Shown: one piece after another, positions 44,049 through 54,731 of the stretch | How the letters are laid out: each line of letters begins with the position of its first letter | How positions within the stretch are numbered: position 1 is the first letter of the stretch | Source of the DNA: JAPOUP01 sp965201085 | GTDB taxonomy: Bacteria; Pseudomonadota; Alphaproteobacteria; Rhodobacterales; Rhodobacteraceae | Assembly: GCA_965201085.1 (NCBI GenBank) | Contig: CBDAVS010000025.1 | Coordinates: forward strand, 744,001-808,000 | Direction: 5' to 3' | DNA: 64,000 bases | Position numbers and translations under genes: made by a program | Notes under the pieces: generated by a model | Told to the model about the DNA's origin: nothing | What the model saw: the letters and a program-made list of their open reading frames with translations, nothing else | Databases searched by the model: none

Positions 44049-45153
44049 TAGTGTCCGCCAGAATACCGCCAACCTTCTGTTTTTTCGCGATTAATGACGG
44101 TATTTGCCCTGCGGGGATTCACCGGATATGGCAGTCAGGGTATGCCGCGGAATCCGCCGATCCTCCCCTTCAGGAGGCCCCCATGCGCAGGGTCCACGAC
44201 ACCCAGCGGCTGCCCGGAAAGAGCCGCCGGGTCGGCAGGCCGGGGATGGAACCGTTGACCATCCTGGTGCTGGGGGTCGTGAAGCAGGGTCCCGGGCGCG
44301 GTTTCGACCGGCTTCGGGAACCGGCGAACCGGCACATCCCGATCCGGCGAAGGCCGGAGGCCGGGCCACGGATCATGGGACGTGGACGGATACGGATACC
44401 AGCGGCTGGTTGACAGCGTGTCGCTCCTCACGCCGGAGCTTCTCGCCGAGGTCGGAAAGATGGTCGTGGAGAGGGGCCACAGGGTGGCCGGAAAAAAGCC
44501 TGGCGCCGCGTCGCGCGGCCGCCGTCATTCCTTCGTGGTCGGGACCGACGTGCATCATCCGACCGACCGCAGCCTGCTGATGGACGTGTCCCGGGCCTGC
44601 GGGGGGGGGGGGGGGGGGGGGCCGCCCGGCTGGCGGCGGAAGGAATACCTTTGCGGAAAGCTCCGCAGGCTCTATCCCGGTGTCGCCACGTCACGGCCCG
44701 CCAACCCGCGCCCGGGGGACGTGGAGGCGCCGCTCCGGCTCGCCCTGAAGCTGGCGGACAGGGCGGAGGCCAGCCGCGCGGAGACCGACGGTATGTTGGG
44801 TATCCCGGGCCCATCGGACAGTATCCGGGGCTTCATCGGCCATGTCAGGCACCGGGCGGACCTGACCGGACGGCGGATCCTGAAGGGAGGGACGATCCCG
44901 CACCGCGGGAAGGTGCACCCGATATCCGGGCCGCACACGCGCTGGATATTGAAGGGAAAGGCCGGGGTCCCGGTGGAGCCCGGCGTCCCCGTCCGCGTCC
45001 CTGAGGACCGTCACGGATTCCTCCCGCACCGTTCGGTGATGTGGGAGGGGAGCGACGTGGACGTGGCGGTCCCCATGGGCGGGGAGGCGCGGGCCCGGTT
45101 CCCGGATCTCTCGGTGGTGAGCTTCGACCGCGGTCCGCACAGCCCCCCGGACC
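44049..45153 (+). mobile_element. ISNCY-type element, 3' truncated, frameshifted
   Basis: It starts at the terminal repeat TAGTGTCCGCCAGAATACCG and runs parallel to the reverse complement of the copy at 7352-9133. Coding pieces are visible in several frames: MRRVHDTQRL, EPLTILVLGVVKQGPG, EVGKMVVERGHRVAGKKPGA, SLLMDVSRACGG, RGFIGHVRHRADLTGRRILK, FLPHRSVMWEGSDVDVAVPM and LSVVSFDRGPHSPPD. Similarity ends at about 45153, so the last quarter of the transposase and the right terminus are lost. There are multiple frameshifts and a G21 tract. Confidence 0.75.
44601..44621. repeat. Poly-G tract (G21)
   Basis: Twenty-one consecutive G. The corresponding part of the other ISNCY-type copy (about 8400-8415) is a mixed G/C run encoding CGGPGPRG, so the pure G run appears to have replaced mixed sequence by substitution and expansion. 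Confidence 0.8.
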
Positions 45154-45204
45154 TGTCACTAACACATACCTGACCAGTGATCGGATCCATGCGAATCGGG
45201 GACC

Positions 45205-45450
45205 ATGTATATCGGTCTCAGACAGATTTCCCCTGCCACGGTCGGGTGGCTCGGGAACGAATGCCTCCGTGGCGGCGTCACGCGTTCGGGCCTCGCCCGC
45301 GGGCTGAGCGGTCGGGAGGGTTGGCTGACCCACGACGGAAGGCCGTCGACGGTCACCGGGATGCGGGTCCTTCCCCTGCTCGCGGAGGAGCCCGGCCTGA
45401 CGCTGCCGGAGGCGGCGCCGCGCTTCGCGTCGTCCAGCGGGCGACCGGCC
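45205..45450 (+). pseudogene. N-terminal fragment resembling DruA/IS4-type (DUF4338-like) proteins, truncated by the CRISPR array
   Basis: From ATG 45205 the frame reads MYIGLRQISPATVGWLGNEC, RGGVTRSGLARGLSGREGWL, THDGRPSTVTGMRVLPLLAE and LTLPEAAP. This resembles the N-terminal module of DUF4338 proteins (Druantia DruA and related IS4-like transposases), where a short helical domain with SRTALSR-like and GWR-x-x-GR motifs precedes the main fold. The remainder is missing: at 45451 the frame enters the first, degenerate CRISPR repeat and then reads through repeats. I rate the family assignment as tentative. Confidence 0.4.
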
Positions 45451-48400
45451 GCCGCCCTCCACGCCCTCGCATGGAGGGCGACCAGGGGCAGGCGTGGTCA
45501 ACGTGAACCTGACCGTGTTTCAATCCACGCCCTCGCATGGAGGGCGACCGGTGAGGGCCTGACCTATCGCGGCGCGTGGGTGTTTCAATCCACGCCCTCG
45601 CATGGAGGGCGACGTGACTGCCCGCCCACAGGAATGAGCATGGATCGGTTTCAATCCACGCCCTCGCATGGAGGGCGACCAGGGGCAGGCGTGGTCAACG
45701 TGAACCTGACCGTGTTTCAATCCACGCCCTCGCATGGAGGGCGACACGGTGGAGAGTCTGATCCACTTTGGGTATAACCGGTTTCAATCCACGCCCTCCA
45801 TGGAGGGCGACGACATCGCGTTGCGGCATGGATGGCAAGGGCGCGTTTCAATCCACGCCCTCGCATGGAGGGCGACTCCTGATGCACCCAAGTTCCCTCG
45901 ACGATACTCTGTTTCAATCCACGCCCTCGCATGGAGGGCGACGCCTCGACCAGCGCCGCTTGCCGCCAAACCACGGAGTTTCAATCCACGCCCTCGCATG
46001 GAGGGCGACGCGGCGCGCTGCAAGCGGCGTAGCTGCAAGCGGAGGTTTCAATCCACGCCCTCGCATGGAGGGCGACTGTAGTCGATGCACTCGACCAGCG
46101 CAATGCGACAGTTTCAATCCACGCCCTCGCATGGAGGGCGACAGACCGCTTTGCGCGGCTCGTGGAAGATTCTCTGTTTCAATCCACGCCCTCGCATGGA
46201 GGGCGACGTTACCACGTCCAGAATGTGGGTGCGGGGCAGCTAGTTTCAATCCACGCCCTCGCATGGAGGGCGACGTTACCACGTCCAGAATGTGGGTGCG
46301 GGGCAGCTAGTTTCAATCCACGCCCTCGCATGGAGGGCGACGCAAGCAGCACCTTGCTTACTACATCTCGAAAGCGTTTCAATCCACGCCCTCGCATGGA
46401 GGGCGACCGGGGGATCATACCCGCCACTATGGAGACTGGATGTTTCAATCCACGCCCTCGCATGGAGGGCGACCCGGGCTGACCGCATTGTCGGTCGGCC
46501 CCGGTATCGTTTCAATCCACGCCCTCGCATGGAGGGCGACCTGGCCGAGTGGTGGACGGAGCGGGCGCAGGCGATGTTTCAATCCACGCCCTCGCATGGA
46601 GGGCGACATTGTGCGCATTATATCAGTGTCACCAACAGGGAGTTTCAATCCACGCCCTCGCATGGAGGGCGACATAAGAAGCTTAAAGCCAACCAGACCA
46701 GGCACTGGTTTCAATCCACGCCCTCGCATGGAGGGCGACATCGTCCTCGGTGGCCACTGGCGGCAGGCGACCGGTTTCAATCCACGCCCTCGCATGGAGG
46801 GCGACACGATCACGATGCTGGGCCTCCAGTCGCCCCTCGCGTTTCAATCCACGCCCTCGCATGGAGGGCGACAGCTTCGAGACGCTGGCACCCTCAGGAG
46901 TGTAGTGGTTTCAATCCACGCCCTCGCATGGAGGGCGACATCCCGACGGGGTCTACGTAATACCCGGCACGGATGTTTCAATCCACGCCCTCGCATGGAG
47001 GGCGACCCTATATCCGCGAGGCATTTAGCCTCGTGGACATGTTTCAATCCACGCCCTCGCATGGAGGGCGACGCGACGTGGCCCCGTGGCTCGACAGCGC
47101 CGAGGAGTTTCAATCCACGCCCTCGCATGGAGGGCGACCCTCAATATCAAACTCACGATCCACCATCCCGAAGTTTCAATCCACGCCCTCGCATGGAGGG
47201 CGACATGCCAAGCCAAGCCATGACACGCCGGACCATGCAGTTTCAATCCACGCCCTCGCATGGAGGGCGACATGTGGTGATGGACGGCGAGACCATCACC
47301 CTCCAGTTTCAATCCACGCCCTCGCATGGAGGGCGACCGTAAGCCACGAATATGATGTTGGCGTCTATGGTGTTTCAATCCACGCCCTCGCATGGAGGGC
47401 GACTCCGTGGCGCGGTCCACCCACAACCAGTAGTCGTTGTTTCAATCCACGCCCTCGCATGGAGGGCGACTCTATACGTCCGGACAGGCTTCCGGCGCGG
47501 ATGGTGTTTCAATCCACGCCCTCGCATGGAGGGCGACCATGGATGGCGGCCTCGGTCGGATACGTGAGGGTGTTTCAATCCACGCCCTCGCATGGAGGGC
47601 GACTATACACAGCTATGGCGTATTCCAGCACCGCCATGTTTCAATCCACGCCCTCGCATGGAGGGCGACGACGCAGGGATATTATATCCCCATGAGATAT
47701 CTAGTTTCAATCCACGCCCTCGCATGGAGGGCGACTGCCGGTCAGCGGCAACACGATGGATGTGCCTCTGTTTCAATCCACGCCCTCGCATGGAGGGCGA
47801 CATCCCGTCGCCCTCAAACACCCTACCGAGCGTCTGTTTCAATCCACGCCCTCGCATGGAGGGCGACCAGCGGACCGACGTGTAATCGCCGTCGCGGCCT
47901 GAGTTTCAATCCACGCCCTCGCATGGAGGGCGACGATGGGATCATCCTGTCATGGGGCCGGTCGCGCAAGTTTCAATCCACGCCCTCGCATGGAGGGCGA
48001 CATCCAGGACGAGAAGACAAACAGCAAACGTAGGGAGTTTCAATCCACGCCCTCGCATGGAGGGCGACTGGACCGTCGCACGTCACCGCATGGGTCGGAG
48101 AGCGTTTCAATCCACGCCCTCGCATGGAGGGCGACGTTTTTATGGAAGATATCCACAGAGTTTTACAACGTTTCAATCCACGCCCTCGCATGGAGGGCGA
48201 CCACCGACTATCAGGTCAATGACATCGTTTTTTACGTTTCAATCCACGCCCTCGCATGGAGGGCGACTCTGGGATCTGTTTGCCGAACGCGGCGAGCAGG
48301 GTGTTTCAATCCACGCCCTCGCATGGAGGGCGACGCTCCGGCACCGAGGCCGATCCATACATCCTCTCGGTTTCAATCCACGCCCTCGCATGGAGGGCGA

Positions 48401-51400
48401 CTTCGCCTTTACAAAACGGACGTCGAAGAGCAGCCGTTTCAATCCACGCCCTCGCATGGAGGGCGACTTCCGCTGGCGCGAATCACGGGACACATAGGAG
48501 ATGTTTCAATCCACGCCCTCGCATGGAGGGCGACCAGTCAGCCTCCACCGCGCTCAGGGCGAGGGAAAGTTTCAATCCACGCCCTCGCATGGAGGGCGAC
48601 GATCAGCCCAAGCCGGGAATAGGTCTCGCTCAGGTTTCAATCCACGCCCTCGCATGGAGGGCGACGACTGCTAGGCATTCGGTCTCCACGGCTTAGCAGG
48701 TTTCAATCCACGCCCTCGCATGGAGGGCGACAGTCACTGGAGGAGTCGGCTGGAGTTCCGGTCGCTGTTTCAATCCACGCCCTCGCATGGAGGGCGACAT
48801 ATGGGTTTGTAGTCCATGCCCTGTCCGGCGACGTTTCAATCCACGCCCTCGCATGGAGGGCGACCACGGCGAGCGGTTCTGGACATCCACCCCGCAGATG
48901 GTTTCAATCCACGCCCTCGCATGGAGGGCGACCAGCCGAGTCGTCAATTACCGGAGCGGGCACGCAGTTTCAATCCACGCCCTCGCATGGAGGGCGACCC
49001 GCTACGTTGTTCACCTGGGTCAGGACGTTCAGGGTTTCAATCCACGCCCTCGCATGGAGGGCGACACGCAGGCAGGCCTTGCCCCAGCCTTCACCGACAG
49101 GTTTCAATCCACGCCCTCGCATGGAGGGCGACTACAGGCGGGAATCCGTGATCCGGACCGTGATAAGTTTCAATCCACGCCCTCGCATGGAGGGCGACCT
49201 GCACCGTCTTTGTCTGTACCGCCGTTTTCCGGGGTTTCAATCCACGCCCTCGCATGGAGGGCGACCGGCGGAGGAGCTTCAGACGCTCGGTAGGGTGTTT
49301 GTTTCAATCCACGCCCTCGCATGGAGGGCGACTGCCCGCTCCGATATGCAGTTTTCCAAGGTTTTCAAGTTTCAATCCACGCCCTCGCATGGAGGGCGAC
49401 AGCTTCGCGTAACGCCGCTTGCCGCCGAACCACGGTTTCAATCCACGCCCTCGCATGGAGGGCGACGACGAAGAAGCGTAAGATCGAGGCCAGGAACATG
49501 TTTCAATCCACGCCCTCGCATGGAGGGCGACATCATCCTCGAATCTTCCATCCAGGTCACTGTCCAGTTTCAATCCACGCCCTCGCATGGAGGGCGACCG
49601 GCGCCGCAAGGCGGGTTGCCGCAAGGGTGGAGTTTCAATCCACGCCCTCGCATGGAGGGCGACAGATTGTCGCGGCGGAAGGCGCTTCCCGTCTGATGTT
49701 TCAATCCACGCCCTCGCATGGAGGGCGACACTGGTCCTCAAAGACCGAGAGGATAAGGATAGCGTTTCAATCCACGCCCTCGCATGGAGGGCGACCGGCC
49801 CCTTGAAATGCCTTTTCCCAGGATACTTGGTTTCAATCCACGCCCTCGCATGGAGGGCGACGGCAGGCCTTATGATCGGCAGCCGTCCCTGGTGCTTGTT
49901 TCAATCCACGCCCTCGCATGGAGGGCGACCATGTATACGGCGCTTCCGGCGGATAGCCAGATGTTTCAATCCACGCCCTCGCATGGAGGGCGACGGGCAG
50001 GTCGCATGGAGCGATAAGATCGGGATACCGTTTCAATCCACGCCCTCGCATGGAGGGCGACCACCGGCGCGGAGACCAACGTCCAGGCGGACTGGTTTCA
50101 ATCCACGCCCTCGCATGGAGGGCGACCGCCTCCCCCTGGCCGGTGATGGCGCGCACCAGGGTTTCAATCCACGCCCTCGCATGGAGGGCGACGCTGACAT
50201 ACGCATAGGAGGCTGACGATGGATAAGTTTCAATCCACGCCCTCGCATGGAGGGCGACGACAGGGCGCGGGTGATGTGACATTCACCGGCCTGTTTCAAT
50301 CCACGCCCTCGCATGGAGGGCGACCATGCGCATATCCGCAACCGGCACCTGCGGCTCGTTTCAATCCACGCCCTCGCATGGAGGGCGACCAATACCGACT
50401 TCAGCAAGCTGGCCGGTATCGAGGTTTCAATCCACGCCCTCGCATGGAGGGCGACCACCGGCGGCATAATGACCGACGACCAGGCGGTGTTTCAATCCAC
50501 GCCCTCGCATGGAGGGCGACCACCGGCGACGAATGACCAGCACATCATGTCGGCGTTTCAATCCACGCCCTCGCATGGAGGGCGACCCCTGCGAAGTACC
50601 GCTATCGAACCAGTCGCCGGGTTTCAATCCACGCCCTCGCATGGAGGGCGACTCCACTCCGTCAAAGCCATTCCTGCCTGTGCTTGTGTTTCAATCCACG
50701 CCCTCGCATGGAGGGCGACGGCGAATACACAATTAACCTCAGCGGCGGTTACCAGTTTCAATCCACGCCCTCGCATGGAGGGCGACCCGCACGTGGCGGG
50801 TCGACCACGGCGGCGTCATGTTTCAATCCACGCCCTCGCATGGAGGGCGACTATGCGTAGCTGATAGGTGGTTCCCCCGTCACTGGTTTCAATCCACGCC
50901 CTCGCATGGAGGGCGACGACGCCGACCGTCCCCGCTATCGCGCAAGCCAATGTTTCAATCCACGCCCTCGCATGGAGGGCGACCGTCTCATGAGGAGCAC
51001 ATCAAGAGCAGACTTGATGTTTCAATCCACGCCCTCGCATGGAGGGCGACACGGTGTCGGCGGCCGCGGCGGCCGGGTGCGATGGTTTCAATCCACGCCC
51101 TCGCATGGAGGGCGACTTGAGTGGTGTCTATGGCCATCGCCGCCCCATCAGTTTCAATCCACGCCCTCGCATGGAGGGCGACCGGTTCCCGACGCATCCT
51201 GAGCCTGCTCCAGCTGGTTTCAATCCACGCCCTCGCATGGAGGGCGACACCCGCGCCTTTGAGGCGCTGGGCATAAGCGTGGAGTTTCAATCCACGCCCT
51301 CGCATGGAGGGCGACCATCGCATTGGTGACCCCCGAGGTCTTGTAGACGTTTCAATCCACGCCCTCGCATGGAGGGCGACAACCGACGATAACGATGCCG

Positions 51401-53244
51401 CCAATGCCGGACCGGTTTCAATCCACGCCCTCGCATGGAGGGCGACAACTATCCCCAGCTAAACCTTACAACGCCTCTTGTTTCAATCCACGCCCTCGCA
51501 TGGAGGGCGACCATGAGCCGGGTCCCGGTCCCGCATTGTCCGCATGTTTCAATCCACGCCCTCGCATGGAGGGCGACCGCCCGTGTAGTTAAACCACGCG
51601 TTGTTGGTCTCGTTTCAATCCACGCCCTCGCATGGAGGGCGACTCGCTGTCCGTGTTGCCCTCGGTCCAGTTCGCCTGTTTCAATCCACGCCCTCGCATG
51701 GAGGGCGACCAAGCGGCATCACTGCCTCCTTTGATCAGTTGCAAGTTTCAATCCACGCCCTCGCATGGAGGGCGACGCGAAGTGACGGCACTGTGATTGA
51801 TCAGGCCCTGGTTTCAATCCACGCCCTCGCATGGAGGGCGACCCGGTTAGTCTCGTAGTCCAGTGGCTCTCGCCCAAGTTTCAATCCACGCCCTCGCATG
51901 GAGGGCGACCTAGTCTCCCCTTACCGGTTTACCGCGCCGGACAGTTTCAATCCACGCCCTCGCATGGAGGGCGACTTCTCGGCCCTGATGGCATCGAGGA
52001 TGCTGGCCGAGTTTCAATCCACGCCCTCGCATGGAGGGCGACACCAGTTGCAGGCCTGGACCACCGACATAATCACGTTTCAATCCACGCCCTCGCATGG
52101 AGGGCGACAGGCAGCCGTCACGGGTGCCATGAATCACATTGAGTTTCAATCCACGCCCTCGCATGGAGGGCGACAGCAGGCCGCTCTTGTGACGAATACC
52201 CGCCTTACCGTTTCAATCCACGCCCTCGCATGGAGGGCGACAACCTGACCGACGTGCTGGATTTCGTGGTCGATGAGTTTCAATCCACGCCCTCGCATGG
52301 AGGGCGACTATCGCCCGACAGCGGGTCGGAAGTGACGTGACGGTTTCAATCCACGCCCTCGCATGGAGGGCGACTACCGGAGCGGCCCTTCTTCCGGAAC
52401 GCCGTTAAGTTTCAATCCACGCCCTCGCATGGAGGGCGACTAGGCGAGACCCGGCAGATCGCGGATGACGTGTGGTTTCAATCCACGCCCTCGCATGGAG
52501 GGCGACCCGAGGGGCGCGGCGTCGACACTGGCGAAATATACGTTTCAATCCACGCCCTCGCATGGAGGGCGACACGAGACGGATGCGACGCTGCAGGCGT
52601 TCATTCAGTTTCAATCCACGCCCTCGCATGGAGGGCGACCGCTGTCCGCGTCATCGCGGTATCGGACGACCGGTTTCAATCCACGCCCTCGCATGGAGGG
52701 CGACCCGTCGATCTTGTCAAGCGCCGCGCGGCAATGCTGTTTCAATCCACGCCCTCGCATGGAGGGCGACCATGACCCGGGTCCCGATCCCGCATGGTCC
52801 GCATGTTTCAATCCACGCCCTCGCATGGAGGGCGACCGGTCAGCGGCGGACTGGTCCGAAACGCTGCCGATGTTTCAATCCACGCCCTCGCATGGAGGGC
52901 GACTAGTCTCCCCTTTACCGGTTTACCGCGCCGGACAGTTTCAATCCACGCCCTCGCATGGAGGGCGACACCAGCTACAGGCCTGGACCACCGACATAAT
53001 CACGTTTCAATCCACGCCCTCGCATGGAGGGCGACCAATGGCATACAGCGCTTACCGGTCGTCCAGTCCACGTTTCAATCCACGCCCTCGCATGGAGGGC
53101 GACCCGCGTTTCAATCCACGCCCTCGCATGGAGGGCGACGTCCGTTCATGCGTTTCAATCCACGCCCTCGCATGGAGGGCGACCGCCGCCCAGTTCCGCG
53201 GTGACTGTGACTGTTTCAATCCACGCCCTCGCATGGAGGGCGAC
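45451..53244 (-). CRISPR. Type I-C CRISPR array, 119 repeats / 118 spacers by hand count
   Basis: The repeat is 32 bp; on the plus strand it begins GTTTCAATCCACGCCCTCGC and ends ATGGAGGGCGAC. Read from the leader (minus strand) it starts GTCGCCCTCCATGCGAGGGC and ends TGGATTGAAAC, the canonical I-C form. Spacers are mostly 33-36 nt. The leader end is at 53244 next to cas2; the distal end is 45451. The distal-most repeat (45451-45482) has its outer 8 bases altered. The repeat at 45781-45811 lacks one base. Spacers 45483-45516 and 45680-45713 are identical, as are 46208-46242 and 46275-46309. The three leader-proximal spacers are 29, 12 and 4 nt long. All other repeats look identical, arguing for recent activity. 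Confidence 0.97.
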
Positions 53245-53409
53245 TCCAAAAGTTTAACCAATTGTATCTCCGAATGAAATACCCCATTGTCTGCGAATGG
53301 CACAAAAAAGACTCAGTTCTCCTGAAAATTCCGTCCTATCTGGTCTCAGAATCCTGTAAATGCTTGAATGCGAACCCCACTGTAATCAACCGGTCACTTC
53401 AGGTTCGCG
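53245..53409 (-). promoter_or_regulatory. CRISPR leader
   Basis: This 165-bp region between the cas2 stop and the first repeat is clearly richer in A and T than the surroundings (for example AAAAGTTTAACC near 53248 and CACAAAAAAGACTCAG near 53300). It is in the expected place and orientation to contain the pre-crRNA promoter and the adaptation signals. I did not identify individual promoter boxes with confidence. Confidence 0.8.
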
Positions 53410-53700
53410 TCAGATAACAAGAAGACCATCTGGATCTTCCGTCGGTTTCGCTCCTATATGCTCAACGCGCCGACGCCATTCCCGTCCTAGGAAATAGAAT
53501 CTGAGGCTGTCTTCATTCTGATCCATCGCCTTGATCAAACTGTTGCGTATTGTCGCCCATAAGGCCGGATCAACATCACACTCGAAGACGGAATTCTGAA
53601 CCCGCTGTCCATAATTCTCGCAGATGCGTGCTATCTTTCTGAGTCTTCGGGCACCACCATCCGAAACGATGGCTACATCATATGTCACAAGAACCATCAT
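53410..53700 (-). CDS. cas2: CRISPR-associated Cas2
   Basis: This 96-residue Cas2 of the I-C type is a ferredoxin-fold dimer that scaffolds the Cas1-Cas2 integrase. It starts MMVLVTYDVAIVSDGGARRL with the conserved Asp8, followed by RKIARICENYGQRVQNSVFE, CDVDPALW, and SLRFYFLGREWRRRVEHIGA. The ATG at 53700 directly overlaps the end of cas1. It is the last gene of the operon before the leader. Confidence 0.96.
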   Translation of the reverse strand: MMVLVTYDVAIVSDGGARRLRKIARICENYGQRVQNSVFECDVDPALWATIRNSLIKAMDQNEDSLRFYFLGREWRRRVEHIGAKPTEDPDGLLVI

Positions 53701-54731
53701 CAGATCCAGATCCAGGCTGGATATCCGTCGATGTCCTGACGGAGATACCGCGCAAGCAACTGCGCCTGAACCTGTGAAACAAGTCCAAGATCCATACGTT
53801 CACTCATCCAGCTATGCTTCAATTGAACCCGTTTTCGGTCATGGTAGGCCTGAAGCACTGTTTTCCTTCCGCTATCGGACAGAAACACCGCGCCGGTTTC
53901 TTGTTTTACAAAATCCTTATAGGTCAGTTGGCGACGATTGATCAATGTCAGCGCCACTCTGTCCGCCAGAGGAGCGCGAAGCTCTTCCATCAGGTCGAGC
54001 GCAAGAGACATGCGGCCCGGACGGTCCCTGTGAAGAAATCCCATTTGTGGATCCAGTCCATGCGCCTCACAGCCAGCACGGACATCAACGACGATCAAAG
54101 CATAAAGAAATGAAAGAACAGAGTTCATTGCATCAAGTGGGGGACGCTTGTTGCGTCCAGAAAAAGCGAATGCTGGATCTCCCGATCGAACCAGGTATCC
54201 AAAAACGGACCAGTAAAGGCGTGCACTGTCTCCCTCGTAGCCCCGCAGCATATCCATATCAGCGGCGAAAAGCGCTTGCCTTGCCGCCCAGTCGAACCGA
54301 AGCTGTGCTTTTTCAACCTCCTCACTGCCAAGAGCGTCAGGGTAGTCGCGAAGATGACGACGGAGAACCGCCCGCTGATTGGCTAATTTCGCGACGACTA
54401 TGTTCCGTGCCACTGAAAGAGCGGTGGTCGGACATTCCGTCATGCGATGCTGCGCCCGCCGAAGAATGACGTTTCCTGACTGTGGCCCTTCCACCCGCGC
54501 CATTATCTTTCCGGAATATCCAAGCCAGACCATTGATATGCCCGACTGTGCGGCAAAGTGCATCACATCCGGCGAAGCCCAGGTTTCCCGAAATAGAACG
54601 ATAAGCCCAATAAGATGCGCGGGCGTTCGCTTTACCACCTTCCCGTCTATCTCGACTGCAACCGTTTCACCGTCCTTCTTCAGGCGAGCGCCTTCCGATG
54701 TGACGTAGAGCGTATTAAGAAGGCGCTTCAT
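53700..54731 (-). CDS. cas1: CRISPR-associated endonuclease/integrase Cas1
   Basis: This 343-residue type I-C Cas1 catalyses spacer integration. Metal ligands are present: E166 in MLRGYEGDSARLYWSVFGYL, H234 in DPQMGFLHRDRPGRMS and D246 in LALDLMEELRAPLADRV. The N-terminal beta domain (MKRLLNTLYVTSEGARLKKD) and the I-C linker are normal. ATG 54731 is chosen because MKRLLNTLYV begins the family; an upstream ATG at 54770 lies inside cas4. The start overlaps the cas4 stop by 4 nt. No lesion is visible, so the aberrant new spacers are not explained by a broken Cas1. Confidence 0.97.
   Translation of the reverse strand: MKRLLNTLYVTSEGARLKKDGETVAVEIDGKVVKRTPAHLIGLIVLFRETWASPDVMHFAAQSGISMVWLGYSGKIMARVEGPQSGNVILRRAQHRMTECPTTALSVARNIVVAKLANQRAVLRRHLRDYPDALGSEEVEKAQLRFDWAARQALFAADMDMLRGYEGDSARLYWSVFGYLVRSGDPAFAFSGRNKRPPLDAMNSVLSFLYALIVVDVRAGCEAHGLDPQMGFLHRDRPGRMSLALDLMEELRAPLADRVALTLINRRQLTYKDFVKQETGAVFLSDSGRKTVLQAYHDRKRVQLKHSWMSERMDLGLVSQVQAQLLARYLRQDIDGYPAWIWI

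Noticed and set aside
45469..53303. Dozens of long open frames across 45.4-53.3 kb with recurring SIHALAWRAT, FNPRPRMEGD, FQSTPSHGGR or SPSMRGRGLK
   Set aside because: These are translations of the 32-bp CRISPR repeat in different frames. The periodicity equals repeat plus spacer, and no ribosome binding sites or coding features are present.
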